Shown here: piece by piece, positions 1 to 9,718 of the stretch
How the letters are laid out: each line of letters opens with the position of its first letter
How positions within the stretch are numbered: the stretch's first letter is position 1
Assembly (NCBI GenBank): GCA_040954595.2
Contig: CM082577.2
Span: 17,422,001 to 17,486,000, forward strand
Source of the DNA: Balanoglossus misakiensis
Taxonomy: Eukaryota > Hemichordata
Direction: 5' to 3'
DNA: 64,000 bases
Translations under genes and position numbers: made by a program
The notes under the pieces: generated by a model
The model's input: the letters and a program-made list of their open reading frames with translations, nothing else
Database searches by the model: none
What the model was told of the DNA's origin: nothing

Positions 1-1012
1 CAAACACCGACGTTAGTTGGGGGCACGGCCTGCAGTACTGCCGGGTTAGCTGACATCGGCGTACGGCATATAATGTAGGGGGGGGGGGACAGAACGGTTC
101 AATACTACATTTATTAGATATCAGCTAATTTTGGACAATCATTTAAAATCTAAATCATTTTTTCATATTTGGATATCTGATGATGTATGAAATTTCCATT
201 ATATGTAAAAATGGTGCTGATTATAAAAAATGCACTCTGAATGAGCTGATTTAATACAAAATTGCGTTTTTGCACCAAAAAGGTCATTTTTAGGCAAAAC
301 ATTCTTTATTTTTTTAATTCGGTGACCTGATCATATATAAACAATTGCTTGTATGTTCAAAGTTTTTATGACTTTTAAAAGCAGTGACACTGGCGGCATT
401 CAACACGAAAATAACAATTTTAGCCACAATTTGGTCAAAATGGTAAATTTTTGAAAATTACAAAAAATAACTGTTTTCTACATTTTCGGAAATCTGATGG
501 AGTATAGAATGCTCTTCGTATGTATATATCGATACAAATTCCACAAAAGACCGTCTAATTTGGCTCACTGCAGACAAAATTGCATTTTACCAAATTTTCC
601 TTGAAAATGTCATTTTTAGAAAAAATAATAAAAAAACCTTTGTTCTTCGAATTTGGTGCCCTGATCATATATGACATGTTGATTGTATGTTAAAACTTTC
701 GACCACTCAAAAAATGCAGAGATATTGACGGAATTCAAGAAAAAATAGCCATTTTGGCCATATTTTAACAAAAATGGTAAATTTTTAAAAAATCATAAAA
801 AATTAACTCTTTTCTTCATTTTCAGAAATATTATGGAGCATGGAGTGTCGTTCTCTTGTAAAAAGTGCTGCAAATTCCAGAAAAGGCGGTATAATTTGAA
901 TCACCCAAGACAAAATTACCATTTTCGACTTTTTTTCGAAAATTGTCTTTTTTACAAAATAAATAAGAATAAATTCTTTTCTTAGTTTCAAACGGGTAGA
1001 GATACTTTCCAC
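1..1012 (-). repeat. Satellite unit Ma, partial, reverse orientation
   Basis: The left part of a 2.04-kb unit, cut by the window start. Read on the minus strand it begins at 1012 with the AT-rich domain (1012 to 89), then the homopolymer (11 G on the plus strand, 78-88), then the first part of the spacer (77 to 1). The 81-bp array of this unit lies outside the window. No gene is seen. Confidence 0.93.
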
Positions 1013-3050
1013 ACGGGTTTTCTAACATTGGATTCCCGTTCATCAACTCAGATTTCCTACAGCATAAGTCGGCTTAAACCCTGACACTCTAGAGCAGAAA
1101 CAGTTGCACACTGGTAACGTTGATTAAGTCGATTTTTCTACGGCCTGGCTCGGCTAAATCTCCGTCACAATATGACAGACACTAGCGTACGTTAGCAACG
1201 GTGATCAAGTCAGATTTTCTACGGCATGGCTTGGATAAAGCCCCGGCACTCTAGAGCAGAAACACGCGTACAGAGACCATGTTGATCAAGTCTGATCTCC
1301 TACGGCTTGGCTCGACTAAAACCCCGGAACACTATGACAAACACTACCGTTCGGTAGCAACGTCGATCAAGTCAGATTTCCTACGGCATAGCTTGGCTAA
1401 AGCCCAGGCACTCTAGAGCAGAAACACGCGTACAGAGACCACGTTGATCAACTCACATTTCCTTCGGCCTGGCACGGCTGATGCCCCGGCACTATAGGAC
1501 ACAGACTGGCGTAAGTTAACAACGGTAATCACGTCGGGTTTCCTACGGCCTGGCTCAGCTGAAGCCCCGGCACTCTAGAGCAGAAACAGGCGTACATTGA
1601 CCACGTTGATCAAGTCAGATTTCTTACGGCGTGACTCGGCTGGTGCACCGGCTCTATATGACACAGACTGGCGTAAGTTATCAACGGTGATTACGTCGGA
1701 TTTCCTACGGCCTGGTTTAGCTGAAGTCCCGGCACTTTAGAGCGGAAACACGCGTACATTGACCAAGATGATCACGTCAGATCTCCTACGGCCTGGCTCG
1801 ACTAAAACCCCGGCACACCATGACAGACACTAGCGTTCGTTAGCAACGGTGATCAAGTCGGATTTCCTTCGGCCTGGCTCTGCAAAAGACCCGACACTCT
1901 AGTACAAAGACGTTGGCTAAGTCGGGCAAACCGAAGAGGGAAAGTCACAGCGGGTCAACACTCGACATTTGTTCGGGTAGGACTGCATTATTGCCTGTCA
2001 ATTTATAGAGAAAGCCCGAATTTAACCAGGGCGTTTCAAACACCGACGTTAGTTGGGGGCACGGCCTGCAGTACTGCCGGGTTAGCTTACATCGGCGTAC
2101 GGCATATAATGTAGGGGGGGGGGAACAGAACGGTTCAATACTACATTTATTAGATATCAGCTAATTTTGGACAATCATCTAAAATCTAAATCATTTTTTC
2201 ATATTTGGATATCTGATGATGTATGAAATTTCCATTATATGTAAAAATGGTGCTGATTATAAAAAATGCACTCTGAATGAGCTGATTTAATACAAAATTG
2301 CGTTTTTGCACCAAAAAGGTCATTTTTAGGCAAAACATTCTTTATTTTTTTTAATTCGGTGACCTGATCATATATAAACAATTGCTTGTATGTTCAAAGT
2401 TTTTATGACTTTTAAAAGCAGTGACACTGGCGGCATTCAACACGAAAATAACAATTTTAGCCACAATTTGGTCAAAATGGTAAATTTTTGAAAATTACAA
2501 AAAATAACTGTTTTCTACATTTTCGGAAATCTGATGGAGTATAGAATGCTCTTCGTATGTATATATCGATACAAATTCCACAAAAGACCGTCTAATTTGG
2601 CTCACTGCAGACAAAATTGCATTTTACCAAATTTTCCTTGAAAATGTCATTTTTAGAAAAAATAATAAAAAAACCTTTGTTCTTCGAATTTGGTGCCATG
2701 ATCATATATGACATGTTGATTGTATGTTAAAACTTTCGACCACTCAAAAAATGCAGAGATATTGACGGAATTCAAGAAAAAATAGCCATTTTGGCCATAT
2801 TTGACAAAAATTGTAAATTTTTGAAAAATCATAAAAAATTAACTCTTTTCTTCATTTTCAGAAATATTATGGAGCATGAAGTGTCGTTCTCTTGTAAAAA
2901 GTGCTGCAAATTCCAGAAAAGGCGGTATAATTTGAATCACTGAAGACAAAATTACCATTTTCGACTTTTTTTTCGAAAAATTGTCTTTTTTACAAAATAA
3001 ATAAGAATAAATTCTTTTCTTAGTTTCAAACGGGTAGAGATACTTTCCAC
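1013..3050 (-). repeat. Satellite unit Mb, complete, reverse orientation
   Basis: A full 2,038-bp unit on the minus strand: AT-rich domain 3050-2124, ten-base homopolymer 2114-2123, spacer, then the 81-bp monomers down to 1013. Its AT-rich domain carries the catggcacc and ttacaattttt variants found in forward units P22 and P23 (and P11), so it belongs to that subfamily despite lying in the inverted block. No gene is seen. Confidence 0.95.
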
Positions 3051-4790
3051 ACGGGTTTTCTAACATTGAATTCCCGTTCATCAACTCAGATTTCCTACAG
3101 CATAAGTCGGCTTAAACCCTGACACTCTAGAGCAGAAACAGTTGCACACTGGTAACGTTGAACAAGTCGATTTTTCTACGGCCTGGCTCGGCTAAATCTC
3201 CGTCACAATATGACAGACACTAGCGTACGTTAGCAACGGTGATCAAGTCAGATTTTCTACGGCATGGCTTGGATAAAGCCCCGGCACTCTAGAGCAGAAA
3301 CACGCGTACAGAGACCATGTTGATCAAGTCTGATCTCCTACGGCTTGGCTCGACTAAAACCCCGGCACACTATGACAGACACTAGCGTTCGGTAGCAACG
3401 TTGATCAAGTCAGATTTCCTACGGCATAGCTTGGCTAAAGCCCAGGCACTCTAGAGCAGAAACACGCGTACAGAGACCACGTTGATCAACTCACATTTCC
3501 TTCGGCCTGGCACGGCTGATGCCCCGGCACTATAGGACACAGACTGGCGTAAGTTAACAACGGTAATCACGTCGGGTTTCCTACGGCCTGGCTCAGCTGA
3601 AGCCCCGGCACTCTAGAGCAGAAACAGGCGTACATTGACCACGTTGATCAAGTCAGATTTCCTACGGCGTGACTCGGCTGGTGCACCGGCTCTATATGAC
3701 ACAGACTGGCGTAAGTTATCAACGGTGATTACGTCGGATTTCCTACGGCCTGGTTTAGCTGAAGCCCCGGCACTTTAGAGCGGAAACACGCGTACATTGA
3801 CCAAGATGATCACGTCAGATCTCTTACGGCCTGGCTCGACTAAAACCCCGGCACACCATGACAGACACTAGCGTTCGTTAGCAACGGTGATCAAGTCGGA
3901 TTTCCTTCGGCCTGGCTCTGCAAAAGACCCGACACTCTAGTACAAAGACGTTGGCTAAGTAGGGCAAACCGAAGAGGGAAAGTCACAGCGGGTCAACACT
4001 CGACATTTGTTCGGGTAGGACTGCATTATTGCCTGTCAATTTATAGAGAAAGCCCGAATTTAACCAGGGCGTTTCAAACACCAACATTAGTTGGGGGCAC
4101 GGCCTGCAGTACTGCCGGGTTAGCTGACATCGGCGTACGGCATATAATGTAGGGGGGGGGGAACAGAACGGTTCAATACTACATTTATTAGATATCAGCT
4201 AATTTTGGACAATCATCTAAAATCTAAATCATTTTTTCATATTTGGATATCTGATGATGTATGAAATTTCCATTATATGTAAAAATGGTGCTGATTATAA
4301 AAAAATGCACTCTGAATGAGCTGATTTAATACAAAATTGCGTTTTTGCACCAAAAAGGTCATTTTTAGGCAAAACATTCTTTATTTTTTTAATTCGGTGA
4401 CCTGATCATATATAAACAATTGCTTGTATGTTCAAAGTTTTTATGACTTTTAAAAGCAGTGACACTGGCGGCATTCAACACGAAAATAACAATTTTAGCC
4501 ACAATTTGGTCAAAATGGTAAATTTTTGAAAATTACAAAAAATAACTGTTTTCTACATTTTCGGAAATCTGATGGAGTATAGAATGCTCTTCGTATGTAT
4601 ATATCGATACAAATTCCACAAAAGACCGTCTAATTTGGCTCACTGCAGACAAAATTGCGTTTTAACAAATTTTCCTTGAAAATGTAATTTTTAGAAAAAA
4701 TAATAAAAAAAACCTTTGTTCTTCGAATTTGGTGCCCTGATCATATATGACATGTTGATTGTATGTTAAAACTTTCGACCACTCAAAAAA
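3051..4790 (-). repeat. Satellite unit Mc, truncated at the inversion
   Basis: A reverse-orientation unit whose 81-bp array, spacer, homopolymer (4152-4161, ten bases) and most of the AT-rich domain are intact. The first part of the AT-rich domain is missing because the array switches strand just beyond 4790. On the minus strand it reads gttaaaacgc and aaaattacatt, variants shared with forward units P2-P4. Its homopolymer flank (attgaacc) is of the other subtype, so it is a mosaic. Confidence 0.93.
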
Positions 4791-4834
4791 TTTTAGCCAC
4801 AATTTGGTCAAAATGGTAAATTTTTGAAAATTAC
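4789..4834. other. Strand-switch junction with templated 45-bp patch
   Basis: Reverse-orientation sequence runs normally to actcaaaaaa (ending 4790), where tgcagag should follow. Instead come about 45 bp beginning ttttagccac and ending aaaattac, still in reverse orientation, that match about 4492-4535 of the same unit. At 4834/4835 the sequence jumps to forward orientation inside the second 81-bp monomer (ggggttttagtcg). The first joint shares about two bases (aa) and the second one base (c). A short copied patch plus strand reversal with tiny homologies is the usual signature of replication template switching. That mechanism is inference; the joints are seen directly. Confidence 0.9.
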
Positions 4835-5632
4835 GGGGTTTTAGTCGAGCCAGGCCGTAGGAGATCTGACTTGATCATCGTGGTCAATGTACGCGTGTTT
4901 CCGCTCTAAAGTGCCGGGGCTTCAGCTAAACCAGGCCGTAGGAAATCCGACGTAATCACCGTTGATAACTTACGCCAGTCTGTGTCATATAGAGCCGGTG
5001 CACCAGCCGAGTCACGCCGTAGGAAATCTGACTTGATCAACGTGGTCAATGTACGCCTGTTTCTGCTCTAGAGTGCCGGGGCTTCAGCTGAGCCAGGCCG
5101 TAGGAAACCCGACGTGATTACCGTTGTTAACTTACGCCAGTCTGTGTCCTATAGTGCCGGGGCATCAGCCGTGCCAGTCCGAAGGAAATGTGAGTTGATC
5201 AACGTGGTCTCTGTACGCGTGTTTCTGCTCTAGAGTGCCTGGGCTTTAGCCAAGCTATGCCGTAGGAAATCTGACTTGATCAACGTTGCTACCGAACGCT
5301 AGTGTCTGTCATAGTGTGCCGGGGTTTTAGTCGAGCCAAGCCGTAGGAGATCAGACTTGATCAACATGGTCTCTGTACGCGTGTTTCTGCTCTAGAGTGC
5401 CGGGGCTTTATCCAAGCCATGCTGTAGAAAATCTGACTTGATCACCGTTGCTAACGTACGCTAGTGTCTGTCATATTGTGACGGAGATTTAGCCGAGCCA
5501 GGCCGTAGAAAATCGACTTGCTCAACGTTACCAGTGTGCAACTGTTTCTGCTCTAGAGTGTCAGGGTTTAAGCCGACTTATGCTGTAGGAAATCTGAGTT
5601 GATGAACGGGAATTCAATGTTAGAAAACCCGT
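4835..5632 (+). repeat. Satellite unit P0, 81-bp array only
   Basis: The first forward-orientation sequence. It starts inside monomer 2 of the 81-bp array and runs through monomer 10 and the partial monomer 11. It has no AT-rich domain, homopolymer or spacer, because the inversion joint lies at its left edge. Private changes include gccagtccgaagg near 5175 and cttgctcaacg near 5517. No gene is seen. Confidence 0.93.
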
Positions 5633-7676
5633 GTGGAAAGTATCTCTACCCGTTTGAAACTAAGAAAAGAATTTATTCTTATTTATTTTGTAAAAAAAGA
5701 CAATTTTTCGAAAAAAAGTCGAAAATGGTAATTTTGTCTTGGGTGATTCAAATTATACCGCCTTTTCTGGAATTTGCAGCACTTTTTACAAGAGAACGAC
5801 ACTTCATGCTCCATAATATTTCTGAAAATGAAGAAAAGAGTTAATTTTTTATGATTTTTTAAAAATTTACCATTTTTGTCAAAATATGGCCAAAATGGCT
5901 ATTTTTTCTTGAATTCCGTCAATATCTCTGCATTTTTTGAGTGGTCGAAAGTTTTAACATACAATCAACATGTCATGTATGATCAGGGCACCAAATTCGA
6001 AGAACAAAGGTTTTTTTATTATTTTTTCTAAAAATGACATTTTTAAGGAAAATTTGGTAAAACGCAATTTTGTCTGCAGTGAGCCAAATTAGACGGTCTT
6101 TTGTGGAATTTGTATTGATATATACATACGAAGAGCATTCTATACTCCATCAGATTTCCGAAAATGTAGAAAACAGTTATTTTTTGTAATTTTCAAAAAT
6201 TTACCATTTTGACCAAATTGTGGCTAAAAATGTTATTTTCGTGTTGAATGCCGCCAGGGTCACTGCCTTTAAAAGTCATAAAAACTTTGAACATACAAGC
6301 AATTGTTTATATATGATCAGGTCACCGAATTAAAAAAATAAAGAATGTTTTGCCTAAAAATGACCTTTTTGGTGCAAAAACGCAATTTTGTATTAAATCA
6401 GCTCATTCAGAGTGCATTTTTTATAATCAGCACCATTTTTACATTTAATGGAAATTTCATACATCATCAGATATCCAAATATGAAAAAATGATTTAGATT
6501 TTAGATGATTGTCCAAAATTAGCTGATATGTAATAAATGTAGTATTAAACCGTTCTGTTTCCCCCCCCCCCCCCCTACATTATATGCGGTACGCCGATGT
6601 CAGCTTACCCGGCAGTACTGCAGGCCGTGCCCCCAACTAACGTCGGTGTTTGAAACGCCCTGGTTAAATTCGGGCTTTCTCTATAAATTGACAGGCAATA
6701 ATGCAGTCCTACCCGAACAAATGTCGAGTGTTGACCCGCTGTGACTTTCCCTCTTCGGTTTGCCCGACTTAGCCAACGTCTTTGTACTAGAGTGTCGGGT
6801 CTTTTGCAGAGCCAGGCCGAAGGAAATCCGACTTGATCACCGTTCCTAACGAACGCTAGTGTCTGTCATGGTGTGCCGGGGTTTTAGTCGAGCCAGGCCG
6901 TAGGAGATCTGACTTGATCATCGTGGTCAATGTACGCGTGTTTCCGCTCTAAAGTGCCGGGGCTTCAGCTAAACCAGGCCGTAGGAAATCCGACGTAATC
7001 ACCGTTGATAACTTACGCCAGTCTGTGTCATATAGAGCCGGTGCACCAGCCGAGTCACGCCGTAGGAAATCTGACTTGATCAACGTGGTCAATGTACGCC
7101 TGTTTCTGCTCTAGAGTGCCGGGGCTTCAGCTGAGCCAGGCCGTAGGAAACCCGACGTGATTACCGTTGTTAACTTACGCCAGTCTGTGTCCTATAGTGC
7201 CGGGGCATCAGCCGTGCCAGGCCGAAGGAAATGTGAGTTGATCAACGTGGTCTCTGTACGCGTGTTTCTGCTCTAGAGTGCCTGGGCTTCAGCCAAGCTA
7301 TGCCGTAGGAAATCTGACTTGACCAACGTTGCTACCGAACGCTAGTGTCTGTCATAGTGTGCCGGGGTTTTAGTCGAGCCAAGCCGTAGGAGATCAGACT
7401 TGATCAACATGGTCTCTGCACGCGTGTTTCTGCTCTAGAGTGCCGGGGCTTTATCCAAGCCATGCCGTAGAAAATCTGACTTGATCACCGTTGCTAACGT
7501 ACGCTAGTGTCTGTCATATTGTGACGGAGATTTAGCCGAGCCAGGCCGTAGAAAAATCGACTTGTTCAACGTTACCAGTGTGCAACTGTTTCTGCTCTAG
7601 AGTGTCAGGGTTTAAGCCGACTTATGCTGTAGGAAATCTGAGTTGATGAACGGGAATTCAATGTTAGAAAACCCGT
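5633..7676 (+). repeat. Satellite unit P1, complete
   Basis: 2,044 bp. It has the longest C-tract in the window (15 C, 6561-6575). Its AT-rich domain carries catgtatg, tttttaagg, aaatgttatttt and ctgccttt, a set shared with distant P18, P20 and P30. Its 81-bp array carries ccgttcctaacg in monomer 1, shared with P2-P4. It is therefore a mosaic of two subfamilies. Confidence 0.95.
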
Positions 7677-8604
7677 GTGGAAAGTATCTCTACCCGTTTG
7701 AAACTAAGAAAAGAATGTATTCTTATTTATTTTGTAGAAAAGACAATTTTTCGCAAAAAAGTCGAAATTGGTAATTTTGTCTTGGGTGATTCAAATTATA
7801 CCGCCTTTTCTGGAATTTGCAGCACTTTTTACAAGAGAACGACACTTCATGCTCCATAATATTTCTGAAAATGAAGAAAAGAGATAATTTTTTATGATTT
7901 TTTAAAAATTTACCATTTTTGTCAAAATATGGCCAAAATGGCTATTTTTTCTTGAATTCCGTCAATATCTCTGCATTTTTTGAGTGGTCGAAAGTTTTAA
8001 CATACAATCAACATGTCATATATGATCAGGGCACCAAATTCGAAGAACAAAGGTTTTTTTTATTATTTTTTCTAAAAATTACATTTTCAAGGAAAATTTG
8101 TTAAAACGCAATTTTGTCTGCAGTGAGCCAAATTAGACGGTCTTTTGTGGAATTTGTATCGATATATACATACGAAGAGCATTCTATACTCCATCAGATT
8201 TCCGAAAATGTAGAAAACAGTTATTTTTTGTAATTTTCAAAAATTTACCATTTTGACCAAATTGTGGCTAAAATTGTTATTTTCGTGTTGAATGCCGCCA
8301 GTGTCACTGCTTTTAAAAGTCATAAAAACTTTGAACATACAAGCAATTATTTATATATGATCAGGTCACCGAATTAAAAAAATAAAGAATGTTTTGCCTA
8401 AAAATGACCTTTTTGGTGCAAAAACGCAATTTTGTATTAAATCAGCTCATTCAGAGTGCATTTTTTATAATCAGCACCATTTTTACATTTAATGGAAATT
8501 TCATACATCATCAGATATCCAAATATGAAAAAATGATTTAGATTTTAGATGATTGTCCAAAATTAGCTGATATGTAATAAATGTAGTATTAAACCGTTCT
8601 GTTT
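7677..8604 (+). repeat. AT-rich domain of P2, diverged ~165-bp subrepeats
   Basis: Each subrepeat opens with an attttgt-like motif, at 7774, 7944, 8110, 8279 and 8429, spaced 170, 166, 169 and 150 bp. The copy at 7774 resembles that at 8110 (both contain a tggaatttg block followed by ctccat and a fccgaaaatg-like or ctgaaaatg tail). The copy at 7944 resembles that at 8279 (aacatacaa, atatatgatcagg, caccgaatt-like). Odd and even copies thus form a dimer of about 335 bp. The copies are clearly diverged, unlike the whole units. The first 97 bp are a partial copy or flank. No gene is seen. Confidence 0.75.
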
Positions 8605-8617
8605 CCCCCCCCCCCCC
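8605..8617 (+). repeat. Poly-C tract of P2
   Basis: Thirteen C between ttctgttt and tacattatatg. The same tract occurs in every unit with length 9 to 15 and marks the end of the AT-rich domain. In P15 it is interrupted by one A at 35963. The length variation fits replication slippage, although homopolymer sequencing error cannot be excluded. Confidence 0.9.
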
Positions 8618-8834
8618 TACATTATATGCGGTACGCCGATGTCAGCTTACCCGGCAGTACTGCAGGCCGTGCCCCCAACTAACGTCGGTGTTTGAAACGC
8701 CCTGGTTAAATTCGGGCTTTCTCTATAAATTGACAGGCAATAATGCAGTCCTACCCGAACAAATGTCGAGTGTTGACCCGCTGTGACTTTCCCTCTTCGG
8801 TTTGCCCGACTTAGCCAACGTCTTTGTACTAGAG
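8618..8834 (+). repeat. Spacer between C-tract and 81-bp array in P2
   Basis: 217 bp, present once per unit and not internally repeated as far as I can see. It holds a perfect 10-bp palindrome, gcagtactgc (8654-8663), which is broken in units reading ggtagtactgc. Its last part (cgacttagccaacgtc then tactagag) resembles a decayed end of an 81-bp monomer. Short open frames cross it but look non-coding. Confidence 0.75.
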
Positions 8835-9644
8835 TGTCGGGTCTTTTGCAGAGCCAGGCCGAAGGAAATCCGACTTGATCACCGTTCCTAACGAACGCTA
8901 GTGTCTGTCATGGTGTGCCGGGGTTTTAGTCGAGCCAGGCCGTAGGAGATCTGACTTGATCATCGTGGTCAATGTACGCGTGTTTCCGCTCTAAAGTGCC
9001 GGGGCTTCAGCTAAACCAGGCCGTAGGAAATCCGACGTAATCACCGTTGATAACTTACGCCAGTCTGTGTCATATAGAGCCGGTGCACCAGCCGAGTCAC
9101 GCCGTAGGAAATCTGACTTGATCAACGTGGTCAATGTACGCCTGTTTCTGCTCTAGAGTGCCGGGGCTTCAGCTGAGCCAGGCCGTAGGAAACCCGACGT
9201 GATTACCGTTGTTAACTTACGCCAGTCTGTGTCCTATAGTGCCGGGGCATCAGCCGTGCCAGGCCGAAGGAAATGTGAGTTGATCAACGTGGTCTCTGTA
9301 CGCGTGTTTCTGCTCTAGAGTGCCTGGGCTTCAGCCAAGCTATGCCGTAGGAAATCTGACTTGACCAACGTTGCTACCGAACGCTAGTGTCTGTCATAGT
9401 GTGCCGGGGTTTTAGTCGAGCCAAGCCGTAGGAGATCAGACTTGATCAACATGGTCTCTGCACGCGTGTTTCTGCTCTAGAGTGCCGGGGCTTTATCCAA
9501 GCCATGCCGTAGAAAATCTGACTTGATCACCGTTGCTAACGTACGCTAGTGTCTGTCATATTGTGACGGAGATTTAGCCGAGCCAGGCCGTAGAAAAATC
9601 GACTTGTTCAACGTTACCAGTGTGCAACTGTTTCTGCTCTAGAG
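8835..9644 (+). repeat. Ten 81-bp monomers (five 162-bp dimers) of P2
   Basis: Ten consecutive monomers of exactly 81 bp, starting at 8835, 8916, 8997 and so on. Each opens with a tgccgggg-like motif followed by an agcc-aggccgtaggaaat-like core. Odd monomers end in gtgtctgtcat or gtctgtgtc plus a few bases; even monomers end in gtttctgctctagag. The palindromes ttgatcaa and ctctagag therefore recur at fixed phase. CpG is frequent, in contrast to the neighbouring AT-rich domain. No indels were found among the monomers checked. Confidence 0.92.
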
Positions 9645-9718
9645 TGTCAGGGTTTAAGCCGACTTATGCTGTAGGAAATCTGAGTTGATGAACGGGAATT
9701 CAATGTTAGAAAACCCGT
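9645..9718 (+). repeat. Partial eleventh monomer of P2
   Basis: Opens with tgtcagggtttaagccg and keeps the tgtaggaaatctgagttgat core of an 81-bp monomer. It then diverges into the sequence leading to the gtggaaag landmark of the next unit, so it forms the border between the GC-rich array and the next AT-rich domain. Confidence 0.8.

Larger units (their letters stand above)
7677..9718 (+). repeat. Satellite unit P2, complete (reference unit)
   Basis: 2,042 bp, used here as the reference for sub-domain coordinates. It shares tgtagaaaagac, gaaattgg and gagataat only with P3, and looks identical to P3 by eye apart from the C-tract (13 versus 11). A very recent duplication is likely. Confidence 0.96.

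Noticed and set aside
4835-5632. Possible second transposon at the orientation switch
   Set aside because: All sequence on both sides and in the 45-bp patch is satellite; no target duplication or terminal repeats are present.
7689-7705. Near match to the CENP-B box (acccgtttgaaactaag, 8 of 9 core positions on the minus strand)
   Set aside because: An 8-of-9 match is expected about 0.4 times by chance in 4 kb of double-strand search space, and the missing base is in the TTCG core.
7677-7859. 60- to 81-codon open frames recurring at the start of each unit (also 5599-5844, 42902-43147 and equivalents)
   Set aside because: They recur only because the DNA repeats. They start at gtg or ttg, change frame between units through A-run indels, have low-complexity composition and no family motif. 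Variants among units do not favour synonymous changes as far as I can see.
8835-9644. CRISPR-like regular repeats
   Set aside because: The whole 81 bp is repeated with graded divergence; there are no unique spacers between constant repeats and no cas genes.
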